Source: Symsagittifera roscoffensis
Lineage: Eukaryota; Xenacoelomorpha; Acoela; Convolutidae
Direction: 5' to 3'
DNA length: 64,000 nucleotides
NCBI RefSeq assembly: GCF_963678635.1
Contig: NC_087065.1
Span: forward strand, 48,920,381-48,984,380
In this document: one piece after another, positions 10,001-21,374 of the stretch
How positions within the stretch are numbered: the first letter of the stretch is position 1
Layout of the letters: each line of letters begins with the position of its first letter
Notes under the pieces: generated by a model
Database searches by the model: none
Told to the model about the DNA's origin: nothing
What the model saw: only the letters and a program-made list of their open reading frames with translations
Position numbers and translations under genes: made by a program

Positions 10001-11395
10001 TTAGCCCTGTAGCGGATCCTCTCGTGCGTTCGCTGCTTCCTCGTCTGTCCTCTTTGTCTTACTTGCCGCCGTTTCCATGATCTCGGAGATTTCTCTCTCG
10101 AAGCGGTTTTCCGAAACTTTCATGAAGTGTTCCCTGAATTCGTCAGGACTGAAGTGTTCTTCTTCAAAGATCCTCAGATCCTTGCATCCCAATTTTTTCA
10201 GGGTTTTGTTTATTTTTCTTGTGCCTCCTCTTTGTTCGGCTTCTTTGACTTCTTCCTCGAAGTTAAGCCACCAGTCGTGCTCCCATCTTTCCTTCTCCTT
10301 CTTATACTCTTTTCGTATGTTTTTTCTCGCCAATATTTTTTTCGTCCTTTCCACGAGTCCTTCGGCAGTTTCGATGGCTCTCGTAACCTGGATGATCCTC
10401 ATTTGGAAGGACTTGATCTCCTCGTTGTGTGTATCCATCCACGGGTTCAGGTTTGTCTTTTCCACATGACCGCAAATGTTTTTTCCCGCCTCTCTCACTT
10501 TTTTGATTAGTTTTTTCCACGTCATCTCCGAACGACTCAAGGCCTCGCCAACCGATGTCCGGAACTGCTGTTTCGTGGCCGGGTCTCTCAGTTTGTCCCA
10601 GTTGATGTTTGTGCTTCTCTGCTGTCTCCTCTCGGGCTCCTTCCTCGGTTTCTGCAGCCAGCACTCCATCATCTTCGGTTTGTGGTCAGACAGTGTCCGG
10701 CTCGTCGTCTCTGTTCTCACGTTCTTCACCAACTGGCTACGTTGGTTTTGTCTTGTCATGAAACCGTCTATCTCGTGCCAGCTTTTCCTAGCTGGGCATT
10801 TCCAAGTTCCCCTCTTCTTGTGCCGGAAGAAAGAGTTTGTCCACGCCAGTTCGTGTTCATGACACCAATTTATCAAGTCGTTGCCCGCGACCTTGTCCTG
10901 TGTCCTCCTATTTGTGTCGCCTATGCTAGAGTTCCAGTCACCTCCGATGATCAGTTTTATGTGCTTGTCGCATCCGAGGATCTGTTCGTTCAGTTCTTCC
11001 CTGTACATCGCGAACTCCACAGGGTCGGCGTTCCACAGTGGCTGGTAGGCAGCGACAAACTTGACCCCATCCACATCCACTGACGTGCTTCTCTCACCAT
11101 GTTTTCGTCTGTATCCTTGGTCCTTCCAATTTGTCGCCCAAACGTCTCTCAGAAAGATGCCGCTCTTCTTGCCGTGCACTAGGACCCCGTACAAGTCTCT
11201 CGACTTGATCCATTGGAGACCTTCCGTCTCTTCGTGAAGCTCCGTGAATAGGATGACCTCCACCTCTCTCTTTGTCGCCTCTTTCAGAATTTCGGCGAAG
11301 CGGTTTCTTCTCGGGAAAGTGACTCTCGCCCTTTGGATGTTCCACGTCCAAATGATGGTCGCTTTCCTCTTCCCCATCATCGTAGCTCTGTCCAC
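10001..11395 (-). pseudogene. LINE apurinic-type endonuclease plus linker
   Basis: A 464-codon frame. The endonuclease/exonuclease/phosphatase fold is complete: TWNIQR near the start, the metal-binding Glu in FTELHEE, GGDWNSSIG, KSWHEIDGFM, and the terminal LSDHKP. It nicks DNA for target-primed reverse transcription. A basic helical linker of about 200 residues follows (from KPRKEPERRQQRS) and ends at a stop near 10,001. There the reading shifts frame and jumps to the middle of RT. The start is the first Met near a conserved WTWNIQ strand. Catalytic residues look intact although the element is dead. Confidence 0.85.
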
Positions 11396-11756
11396 CCACT
11401 TTTGGTTTCTTCATGTTTGTCTCTCTTCTCTTCATTTCCGTCTTTGTTCTTTCCTCGTCTCGCCTGCGGGGCCTGGATTTTGTTCGATGTCGTTGATCAG
11501 TCTCAGCCAGCTCAACACCCTGCTGTGTTGCCTGGAAAATTTAAGTATCGCCTTGACTGTCCGTCGGGATCGGCTACTTCCCTTCGGTTTGATATGGGGT
11601 ATCGGTCCGAGGGTGTGGCCTAGGCCATCGTCAACCCCGGACCTCGCTCCCCCCCTGGACTGGGTTTTGATTTCTGCGCTCCTCCCGTCTTGCCGGGACC
11701 AGTCCTCGAGTAGCTTGTAATTTTTCCCTTTCCTTCGAAAAGATTCTTGTAGCGTT

Positions 11757-11766
11757 TCAGTGTTTC
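11757..11766. repeat. Candidate target-site duplication, left-hand (5') copy of LINE insertion
   Basis: TCAGTGTTTC, identical to 8,466-8,475. On the minus strand it is GAAACACTGA, inside the gag reading frame. Confidence 0.5.
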
Positions 11767-12873
11767 CGTAGCGAACACTTCTAATGTCCTATTCATCATC
11801 TTCCAGGTGCTAGCCCAAGTCATGGCCTCAGGTCCCATATTATTGCTTGTTGTGGAATTCACCGGGACATTTGTCGTAGTTGTGGTCCCACTCTGAAAAA
11901 TTGTCTTGGCCCCCCTGTACCGATGCTCGCTGCGCCCCGGGGTAACGGTAATGGTGTTGATTCACGCTTGTTCCGTTGTGGTTCCACGAAATCAACTCTG
12001 TTACCTTGCGTTCGATGCGTTACCGGCCTGTCTTGTGATGTAGATTTTCTCAAGATGGCATCCAGTTTGGCCTGTATGGCACATGAACTCTCAGCCTGGT
12101 CCCTACTCATTGTGTCCATTCTCGTTTCCAGACGCCCTAACTGGCTGTTGACAGCGTCATACCGTTGCTTCATTGCTTGCATGCCTTTGTTGATATTTTC
12201 CTGGCGGTCTTTGTCAGTGGCCTCTACCTTGTCTTACATTTGCTGAAGCTTCTATTCCGTCGTCTTCGCCAGATTGAAATAGTTGTCCAGGTAATTGTGT
12301 TTGTTGTATCTTAATTCTTTCTTTACACTTCTCGATCCTCCTCGCTGCACTTTAGTCTTCTGTCGATCTGATCTAACTTCGCCATTAAATCGCCCAGCTC
12401 AAGAGGATTTGTTGTTTCATGGTCAGCTGTTGTCCCATGACTAGCTGTTGCCCCATGTTTGGCCTGATGGTCATCTCGGTTGGCCTATGTTGCTCTCTTG
12501 GAAACTGTTCCAAACGCGTTTTGCCTTTCTCGGCTTTTTGTTCTTCTTCCACTATGTCTCTCGGTTTCATTCCGACCATCATTGCTATCCTCTCTGTGAA
12601 TGATGTTCTTTTCACTTGAGACTCGTCCTTTATTGTTTCTGGCGTGTTGCCCGTCGTGTCCTCCACAGTGTCTATCGGTAAGAATTCCGTCGACTTTTGC
12701 TTTTGTTCTTCTGCATTCGGCATCGGTGCCGACTCCGTTGTCTTCTTCTCCACTTCATCAACACTCTGATCTGGTGTCTCAAGATCAATTTCTATAGCAG
12801 GTTCCGTTCGTCCCTCTTCAGCGCTTCCTCCCGTCTTGTTTTCCTTTGCGCTTCTTGTGTTGACCATGCTCAC
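11767..12873 (-). pseudogene. Gypsy gag, N-terminal part (separated by LINE)
   Basis: Three frames in succession: 12,873-12,385, 12,182-11,859 and 11,862 downward. The start MVNTRSAKENKTGG resembles gag starts of gypsy elements. It is followed by an acidic, Thr/Glu-rich region and a Gln-rich tail. Next comes a coiled-coil (LGRLETRMDTMSRDQ) and a proline/arginine linker. The last piece ends in LEVFATETL at the LINE insertion point. Assignment to gag rests on position and composition more than on motifs. Frameshifts lie near 12.2-12.38 kb and 11.86 kb. Confidence 0.5.
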
Positions 12874-12899
12874 TGAAAAGTTATTTCTTGTTACGTTTG

Positions 12900-13190
12900 G
12901 TCCGACGGCATCAATTTTCGTTGCGACGAGTTATGTTTAGTCTTTGACTCTAGAACTCTTTTTTCTGCTATTGGTACCCTACTTCGCCTCATGATTTTTA
13001 TTTACAATTTTTTCTATCTACAATACTAATATTCACAAATTTCTATTATACGGATAAAACTTCTACAATTATTCCTAATCCCCTTAAGTAAAGTAAATCT
13101 CCAATTCGTGATCTTAATAAAATGGATCTTTCGCGACTTAATCGTTCGGACCGGTCCTTTTGCTTTTAATTGAGCGTTGAGTTATTTCGC
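12900..13190. other. AT-rich sequence upstream of gypsy gag, no gene seen
   Basis: It lies 5' of gag on the minus strand, where a leader and LTR would be expected. No convincing primer-binding site or LTR terminus was found. Confidence 0.4.
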
Positions 13191-13191
13191 A

Positions 13192-13872
13192 CTGTCCCAA
13201 GACCTTCTAGTACCGTCACACAAATTTTTTGTACCGTCCCAAGACTTCCTGCTACTGTCCCAAGACTTACTTGTTTTGTCCCAAGACTCTCTGGTGCTGT
13301 CTCAAGACTCTTAGGTACTGTCCCAAGACTTCTCTTAACTGTCCCAAGACTGCAGTCCCAAGACTACTGTCCCAAGACCACTGTCCCAAAACCACTGTCC
13401 CAAGACTGCCTGTCCCAAAACTGCCTATCCCAAGACCACTGTCCCAAGACTGCCTGTCCCACGACTGCCTGTCCCAAGACCACTGTACCAAGACTACCAG
13501 TCCCACGACTACCTGTCCCAAGACTGCCTGTCCCAAGACTGCCTGTCCCAAGACTGCATGTCCCAAGACTGCCTGTCTCAAGTCTGGCTGTCCCAAGACT
13601 GCATGTCCCAAGAATGCCTGTCCCAAGAATGCCTGTCCCAAGACTGCCTGTCCCAAAACTGCCTGTCCCAAGACTGCCTGTCCCAAGACTGCCTGTCCCA
13701 AGACTGCCTGTCCCAAGACTGCCTGTCCCAAGACTGCCTGTCCCAAGACTGCCTGTCCCAAGACTGCCTGTCCCAAGACTGCCTGTCCCAAGACTGCCTG
13801 TCCCAAGACCAATGTCCCCAGACTGCCTGTCCCAAGACCACTTGTCCCAAGGCTGCCTGTCCCAAGACCCTT
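13192..13872. repeat. 15-bp minisatellite (unit TGTCCCAAGACTGCC)
   Basis: About 40 tandem copies. The centre (about 13,630-13,805) is almost perfect. The left edge (13,192-13,500) has longer, diverged units, and the right edge is mildly diverged, the usual pattern of slippage in the middle. Because 15 is a multiple of three and the unit has no stop, long open frames appear in several phases on both strands (CPKTA, VPRLP, SQDCL repeats). These are not evidence of a protein. Confidence 0.95.
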
Positions 13873-14040
13873 CCTCAAAACAGTGGGGTTCCGCTTATCC
13901 AATTTTACACTTATCTTCTATAATAAAATGTGGATTTTAACGATACCCATTTGACCAACTTGAGAACATCCCCGTCCTCTCTTGTTCCTCTGATTCCGTG
14001 CTGGTTGTTTCCTTGACTTGTCCTGTACCTGATCACCACC

Positions 14041-14169
14041 ACCACTTTCCCACTTGGCTGGTCACCTGTTCCAGTCAAGTCTCCTAATGGTCCAGCTAAG
14101 TCTCTGTGAACCACTTTCCCACTCGACTGGTCACCTGTTCCAGTCAAGTCTCCTAATGGTCCAGCTAAG
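14041..14169. repeat. Tandem duplication, period 69 bp
   Basis: Two copies of about 60 bp beginning ACCACTTTCCCACT and ending GGTCCAGCTAAG, separated by 9 bp. They differ at only two bases. It lies just beyond the minisatellite. Confidence 0.9.
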
Positions 14170-15510
14170 TTGCAAGCTATCTGAAAACCCTACACAACGC
14201 CCCACACTCGGGCACCTTTTCAGATTGCTGAAAAGATCGAAACGACCAGTCTAATAAAAAACAGTATGGATATACTATTTAATTAATATAAAGGTGTGAT
14301 CCAACTAATTCGGTGTCAAAGTCACTGTCATTTTTTTGTTTTATGGTTTTTGTTCCTTTTTCTATTCTTTTTCACTTTTTGTTTCGCTTTTTGTCTTTTG
14401 CTCGTTTTTTTGTCCCCTAAGTTACCCCCCCCCCTTACTCAGTTAGCTAAGCCTCGTTCGGAGAGCGTACCAGGAAGTTTTCTCGAGTTTTCTTAAAAAG
14501 CTACCACGGTACAACCGAAAGGTTTACACGTTCCCGCTGAACCGTACCACCGGTACTCTAGAATGGGCATGTAGCCCGGAGCTGTGTCAAGTGGGTTCGA
14601 CTCCGTAGTCATGATGTCGTGAAAACAACAAGGAGCGCCATAAAAACGCTATGCAACAGTCGCCTACTTCGGTCACATTTGAGGTTAAAGAAAAATAGTC
14701 CCTATAACCATTGGCTCAAGAGTCAGGGACACTATCTCTTGTGTTTTTCTACCTCGAACGGTCGGAGCCAATTCGGTTCACTTGCGACATGAGACTAAAA
14801 ACCCGTTACAGCTTAAAGGCCACTACTAAAATACCCCCCGCTCTAGAAAAAAAGAACGTCCCCATACTCAGGTCTCAAAATACCCAAAATACACGAACGC
14901 CGTTAAAAACAGGGTCGTAACAATCCGTACAGTAGGTTTTTATTAGACAGTGGAACTTTGATCAATTTTAGATGGATCAACCTAAAACTCTCCACACCTC
15001 AACGAAACAATCATAAAACACAATCAAGAAAAATAAATTGGGTACTCACATACCAGAATTAGAGGTAACTAAATTAGTAAGCAACTTGAGAACAATTGGT
15101 GAATTAAGTTTGGTTCAAAAAATTCTAATCGAACAAGTTTTATCTCAAGAATGGAGTTTTGGCTCTGGGTCTTTGGGACACCTCGGTTGTCCGCCTTTCC
15201 ATCAAAGGTTCACTCTGGTCCAACTGTATTTCGTTGTTCTTTGTTTTCTGTATGAAGATAGGACAGCTGTACTCTCGTATTATTCAGATTTCGGAAATTG
15301 CGAATAGCAATTTCCCGCTGCTTAAATTGACCACTTTCCCACGATTGTTATCCGGTCGTTCTGATCTTGTATTTCTGAGATTTCCATTTTTCGCGAGAAA
15401 GTTGAGCATAGCATCACAGGCTCAATTCGATTTTTTCAAAAACTAAATTTCATCTCAAGATTACGTAGTTCGTATTCCTCAAGGTCAAACTTCCAAATAT
15501 GACCGACTGG
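14170..15510. other. No recognisable gene
   Basis: Mixed composition with a C11 run near 14,427 and T-rich stretches. Short open frames have no recognisable domain. Confidence 0.5.
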
Positions 15511-15799
15511 CACATTTCAAAACACAATAAGATTTTTTATAATTCGATTTAATAACAATTTATTAAATAATCTTTTTCTAATGTACCTGGATCTACTCTG
15601 AAACCTACTAAAATTTCAAAAAAAGTCAAATTTTTGAGAAGAAAAGATCAAATTACAAATGAATTATATAAATCACTGCATCGTATTTGAAATTTACCGT
15701 TAACTTTATTATAAAACACCAACCAACACAGCATAATACAAAAATTTATTACATTGCATTACTTGTTATAAACTTATTACAATGCATCAGTTCTTATAA

Positions 15800-16086
15800 G
15801 TTCAATGGTTTTGTATGAAATCCATCATCTTAAACTTGTCTTTTTGGATAAAAATAATTAAGTCCTTTCTTTGTTTGTTCATATGTGTCCACCATATGGT
15901 TTATAGTTCTGAATCCTTTATTTATAGACGTAAGGTTGATTCCTTCATCAAGCACAATCCTGTACTTTTACATGGGTCCATCTCCAGAATCTTGTAGAAA
16001 TAGTTTGTTTGATGCTTTGCTACTAAATTTGACTTTATCTGACTTTATGTCATAGCGGCAATAAGTTTTGCTACATAAACATAGCA
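15800..16086 (-). pseudogene. Polymerase C-terminus, downstream copy (most decayed)
   Basis: The same 97-codon segment as the two copies to its right, but with stop codons in the reading (one near 15,971) and several substitutions. It is the outermost of the three tandem copies. Confidence 0.75.
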
Positions 16087-16625
16087 TTTCTGTGCAACTA
16101 AAATCATCTTTGAAAATTCCGGCTCCCGCTTATTATGCATTTTATGGATACTGCAACACGTTCGAGGGAAGGAATTAGGTTTTGCATCTGCTTAGAAAGA
16201 GTCTCTGCCGTCATTTTCCCTCATTTTTCCCAAATGCCTCTTTTTTTCTGGTTGAATACAGTCATATAAGTTTTCTTAAGTTTAGTGGACGACAAGTCAA
16301 TGGTAAGAGTTTTATGCAAAAAGTTGGAATTTTTATCAAAAAAATTTAAAATTTTTTCAAAAAAATTCAAAACACGATAAGATTTTGTTTAATTTGATCT
16401 AATAAAAATTTATTAGATACTTTTACTTGCTATCTATCTGAATCTATTCTGAACCTACAGAGACATCGAAAAAAATTGAATTTTTTGAGAGAAAAAAATT
16501 AAATTACAAAAAAGTATATGAATGACTGCATTGTATAAAAAGTTTACCGCCAAATTTTACACTTCAACATCATAAAACCAATATAATACGACATCATAAA
16601 TAAATTTACTTGACCAGATCTGTTC

Positions 16626-16919
16626 TTATAAGTTCAGTGATTTTGTATGAATTCCATCAACTTGTACTTGTCTTTTTGGATAAAAATAGCTTAGTCCTTT
16701 CTTTGTTGGTTCATATGTTGCCACCATATGATTTATAGTTCTGAATCCTCTATTTGTAGATGTTAAGTTGATTGCTTCATCGAGCACTCTCTTGTACTTT
16801 GGCATAGGTCCGTCTCCAGAATCTTCAAGAAATAGTTTGTTTGATCCTTTGCTACTAAATTTGACTTTATCTGACTTTATGTCAAAGCGGCAATAAGTTT
16901 TGCTACATAAAAATAGCAT
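16626..16919 (-). pseudogene. Polymerase C-terminus, middle copy (open)
   Basis: A 97-codon open frame with LCSKTYCRFD, EDSGDGPMPKY, TSTNRGFRTINHMVATYE and GLSYFYPKRQV. These are features of the C-terminal end of protein-primed-like type-B DNA polymerases found in animal mobile elements. It has no upstream catalytic region, so it cannot be an enzyme by itself. Confidence 0.75.
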
Positions 16920-17438
16920 TTCTGTGCAACTAAAATCATCTTTGAAAATTCCGGCTCCCGCTTATTATGCTTTTTATGGATACTGCAACACGTTCGAGGG
17001 AAGGAATAAGGTTTTGCATCTGCTTAGAAAGAGTCTCTGCCGTCATTTTCCCTCATTTTTCCCAAATGCCTCTTTTTTTTCTGGTTAAATTCAGTCATAT
17101 AAGTTTTCTTAATTTTAGTGGACGGTAAGTCACTGGTAAGAGTTTTTGTGCAAAAAGTTGGAATTTTTTTCGAAAAAATTCAAAACACGATAAGATTTTG
17201 TTTAATTTGATCTAATAAAAATTTATTAGATACTTTTACTTTCTATCTATCTGAATCTATTCTGAACCTACAGAGACATCGAAAAAAATTGAATTTTTTG
17301 AGAGAAAAAAATTAAATTACAAAAAAGTATATGAATGACTGCATTGTATAAAAAGTTTACCGCCAAATTTTACACTTCAACATCATAAAACCAATATAAT
17401 AAGACATCATGAATAAATTTACTTGACCAGATCAGTTC

Positions 17439-20400
17439 TTATAAGTTCAGTGATTTTGTATGAATTCCATCAACTTGTACTTGTCTTTTTGCATAAAAAT
17501 AGCTTAGTCCTTTCTTTGTTTGTTCATATGTTGCCACCATATGATTTATAGTTCTGAATTCTCTATTTGTAGATGTTAAGTTGATTGCTTCATCGAGCAC
17601 TCTCCTGTACTTTGGCATAGGTCCGTCTCCAGAATCTTCAAGAACTCGCTTGTTTAATCCTTTACTGCTAAAATTGAACTTATCGGACTTGTTGTCATAG
17701 CAGCAATATGTCTTGCTACACAAACATAGCATTTCTGTGCAACTAAAATCATCTTTGAAAATTCCGGCTCCCGCTTTTTATGCTTTTTATGGATACTGCA
17801 ACACGTTCGAGGGAAGGAATTAGATTTTGCATCTGCTTAGAAAGAGTCTCTGCAGTCATTTTCCCTCATTTTTTCCCCAAATGCCTCTTTTTTTTCTGGT
17901 TGAATACAGTCATTTAAGTTTTCTTCAGCAATTGCCAAGTAAAGTGAGTCTGTATCCATCTCCAACTCTTCAAATTTTTTTTACATCATAGAACTTGTGA
18001 AAGAAGCTATAGTAGAGTTCCAACTTTCTCAGCTTTGCATGCTGAAGTATGAAAAAGCCCACAATGATGGGTTCTCGGTGCTCAATGGTTGATTTCAACA
18101 ACTCCACTTCATACAAGAACCTTTTTCAACGGTATTTAATGTTTGGAACAATGTTTCATCGATTGCTTGATGAGTTTTTTCGTCGTTTGGATGTTTTGTG
18201 ATTTTATGTGTGGATATATCCATGATCTGATAACCATACGAGGAATTGTCTAAAAGCTTCATAGTTTCTGCTACTAATCATGACAAAGGGTTTTGATCTC
18301 CTGCTCTTCTTGCATCAGCCACTGATTGAACCAAACTATTGAAACATTACCGAGGAGAATATTGAACAAAACGGTAAACTTTGGTGCACTGCAAGCCAAG
18401 TTCCAAACAAAAATTGAACAGAGGAGTTATAACTTTTCCATTTTCTAGCTTGAAACTAGATATCAGCATTCTCTGAGGTTGCTTCAACAGGTATGTTCTC
18501 GATTGCATAGTTTTTCATGTAGTCTCCAAAAACATTTCTTCCAATTTCGGTAATTTTGAAAAATGGAGGAAAAGTAGCAAATTTTAATTTTAGTTAATCT
18601 GGAACAACTAAACCGTTCTGAACATAGCCAAAAAGAGATCTATCTTTTTTTGCCAGAAGCGAGTCTGTAGAAAGAAGTCTTTTGTAGAGAAAAGGAGTTC
18701 TCACATGATTTTTGATCGTGTCATTGGTTTGGAATTTTTCCCCTACTCAAATTCCCACATTTCTTCAACTTTGCATCTTTATTCTTTAATGTATTTTCGT
18801 CGCATGTCAATTATCTCTCTCTTCTTGTATCCTCGCTCAATATGCTGTTCTGTTAAAGAGGGACGAGATTCTTGACAGAAACAGAAGTGGTACTAGCATC
18901 CCATTGCTTCGAAAACTGTCTTACAGTGATCGCAGTAGCCATCAACATTAAAAGAGTCGATTTTTTTTTCTGTTTACCAGAAATGAAAAACTCTCAATTT
19001 CACATTCTGGTCTTGTTATCTGATAGAAAGACATGACCATAGTCTCAAAGTTGCGAGATCGGTTATTTTTAGCCTTGAATTTCTGCATATCTGTGTCAAA
19101 TTTTCATCTCGTGTACAGTCCTGTTGGCATATCTTGACACATTGAGAAGGGATAGAGCTGGCCTGCATCAATTCCAACGATTGATTTACAAACATTCGAC
19201 GAATTTCTGATGAATGTTTTGTCAACTACAGCTTTTCGAGTGAAAACAATGGAAGGTCCACTAGTCATGTCTTCTCTAAGTTTTTCACGCAAATCTTAAT
19301 CACTTTCGCAAAATCGATAAAACTTGTAACTTGTAGATTTGTTAAGACATATATTTGCGAGATTTGGAAGAGCACAACCAAGTTTCAAAATATCTATCCC
19401 CTTGTTATGATAAAATTGAATCATTTTTTTGAATTGCTTCCAGGGTTGGAACTACATCCTTGTTGTTCCACGACTGCAAAAAGTCTTTGAACACTGTCAT
19501 TTCGGTTTTCTGCCGAGTCTCTTGCAAATAATTAAAATTATCCAAACCAGATGGAGGTGGAGTCTTGCTTTGAAGCTTTTACAATGCTTGTTGTTTGTCA
19601 AGCCCACTCTTTTTCAGCATCTGATAATCAATGAAATCTTTGTCAGAGGATATTTGTTTCTAAAGGCTTCATACGCCTCAAATTGGGAAAATCCAGTTTG
19701 TCTGGGTTATTAAACCACTCATAGGGTAAGAATTTTTTCATTTCGCTTGCTTTATAGGCTTTGAGAAAGGAGTTCAGATTAGTTGCCCCACCCAGTAGTT
19801 TTATAATGTCAAGAAATGTTACATCTCCAAACTTGAAGGAAATGAAATCGTTTGCTTTTTTGATAACTGCTGTTTCTTGTTCTTTATCGCGAATCAAATA
19901 AGGGATTCGGTACGACTTGATCAAATTCAAATCGTATCTACCACTGTCAAATCCAAAAACAGGTAAAGTATTTACATATCTCTCCAGATGTTGTTTCAAG
20001 TCAGTGAGTTGATTGTTCTGATTTTGCAAGAGTTAGATTAAATATCTGCTTCTTCCGAATCTTCAGTGCATTCATCTTCGTACTCAAATTTGTTGCTTGA
20101 AAAGTTTTTACTTCGCTCGTTTAGCTGATCTAAGATCTTTTTCATTCTTTCCTGGACAGCTATTTCAATATCAGATTTGGTGATAATGAGACTGAAGTTG
20201 GTACATGTTTTCCAATCCAGGTAAAAGTTTGCGTCTCTTTTAGTTCTTCTTTAGGAACACAAATCGAGACTCAAAATCGAAAAAGCTAGATTATTGAAAA
20301 GCTTGTTTTCTTCAGAAACTGGAAAATTGAATTCTTCTAGCTTTTCGAAGAAGATTTTTCGAATCTCATACACGTTCTCTGGGTAAATATGTCTCACTCG

Positions 20401-20920
20401 ATCCTTGCATCTCAGAAGATGATTGTTAAAATTGTCGGATTTATTGAAGAAAGTGTCACAACTTGCACACCGAAAAAATTTGAAGAAGCTATCTATATCA
20501 TTTGTATGAATGATATGACTATTAAATCTCAGTAGTTTAACTGTTTTATCAAAACTTCCAATACTTCTTCGAGCTAGTTCTCCTACATATTCACCTTCTT
20601 GGATATCGAAATCGTGTCTAAAGATGTTTCTTTGCACCATTTCCTCGACAAAAGGTAAGTCTTCTACTGAAATCCCACGAAAAATTTTTAGGATCTTGAC
20701 CAGAACCGGACTTTGTAATGATTTCTGTAAAATATATAGACCTTTGAGAATCGAGACCATTGGATTCGTTTATGTATATTGCCATGATTCCTTGTCTTTG
20801 TTAGATAAAAGACAGTTCACTTGCCTATTCCGTAGCTCATCTTTTTTGATGTCGAGCTGCGTGCTGGCGAGCATACATATTTCCACTCTTCACTTTCTCG
20901 TTTCGGTTAAGGGCAGGCAT
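17439..20920 (-). pseudogene. Type-B DNA polymerase (DNA_pol_B_2-like), decayed
   Basis: A nearly full-length but broken gene. The start is probably near 20,920. The N-terminus at 20,760-20,251 contains a finger-like CASCDTFFNKSDNFNNHLLRC. The exonuclease region is at 20,029-19,643 (VFGFDSGRYDLNLIKSY, FGDVTFLDIIKLLGGAT). Palm motif A reads DAGQLYP at about 19,150-19,170. Motif C DTDS is at 17,945-17,956. The C-terminus is at 17,732-17,439. Frameshifts and stops lie between these. Such polymerases are carried by Polinton/adintovirus-like and related elements. No integrase, ATPase or capsid gene was seen nearby, so the parent element is undetermined. Its last part is tandemly triplicated. Confidence 0.85.
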
Positions 20921-20924
20921 TATC

Positions 20925-21370
20925 TAAAAAAAGAAAATTGGGAATTTGGAGATGTTCCAAAATTAAAAGTTTAAAGTACCAATTCAATAAAGTACTTACT
21001 TTTTTCTTTTCGTGAAGTAAGAAATTGTAAAATTTGAAGTAAAATTTAATTAACTGTTTATTGAAGAAAATGCGGCTGAAAGAATTTTAAGCACTTTTTA
21101 AATTAATACGCCCGGCTTGCAAGCAGTGTTAAATTCACAGACGCAGACGACGGCTGGCTGGGACTCTCGAAATTCTGAGACTCTCGACGTCTAAGTTGAG
21201 CCAAACTTCATTTGAAGGAACAATTTTGAACAATTGATACTGATATAATGAAACTTGAGGAAAATAAGTGCATGCTCTTTCAACAAAAAATCATAGCCGT
21301 TTTCTTATGAAAATTGGACCACATTAATTTAAGACGAACAGAACCATCTGGGCACGATTGAAGATGGCTG
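20925..21370. other. No recognisable gene
   Basis: It lies between the polymerase start and the Artemis-like fragment. AT-rich with no domain seen. Confidence 0.4.
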
Positions 21371-21374
21371 GAGA

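Larger units (their letters stand above)
8476..11756 (-). mobile_element. LINE (non-LTR retrotransposon) nested in gypsy gag, internally deleted
   Basis: About 3.3 kb on the minus strand, in the order 5' leader (11.75-11.4 kb), APE-type endonuclease, reverse transcriptase remnant, and C-terminal C2H2/C2HC zinc fingers. Gag sequence lies on both sides, and a 10-bp direct repeat flanks the unit. The RT fingers and first catalytic motif are missing. The end contains GAA repeats instead of poly(A), which is common in RTE-like elements. The clade is not certain. Confidence 0.75.
2200..12900 (-). mobile_element. Ty3/gypsy retrotransposon, first copy, interrupted by LINE
   Basis: Gag, nucleocapsid, protease, RT, RNase H and integrase occur in that order on the minus strand, the gypsy order. 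Pieces are spread over several frames, so it is an old copy. The 3' end is fused, just after the integrase C-terminus, to the linker of another copy. No LTR could be recognised in the window. The 5' LTR may be in the unassigned sequence from 12.9 kb upward. Confidence 0.85.
15510..17930 (-). repeat. Three tandem copies of a polymerase 3'-end unit (about 815-835 bp each)
   Basis: Unit borders are about 15,510-16,278, 16,279-17,111 and 17,112-17,930. The landmark ATTTCTGTGCAACTAAAATC recurs at 16,086, 16,918 and 17,731 (spacing 832 and 813). Each unit holds the last 97 codons of a type-B DNA polymerase, its upstream 200 bases and a 3' AT-rich tail. Only the rightmost copy connects to the rest of the polymerase. 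The first two are extra 3' ends. Confidence 0.9.

Noticed and set aside
26..13000. LTRs of the gypsy elements
   Set aside because: No pair of direct repeats or TG...CA termini could be found. One side is cut by the window edge.
13170..13954. Long open frames with CPKTA, VPRLP or GQAVL repeats
   Set aside because: They are produced by the 15-bp minisatellite, which has no stop in several phases. Both strands are equally open.
14555..14625. Possible tRNA or SINE because of GGTTCGACTCC
   Set aside because: The B-box-like word is exact, but no cloverleaf fits and the A-box-like word is only about 15 bases away.
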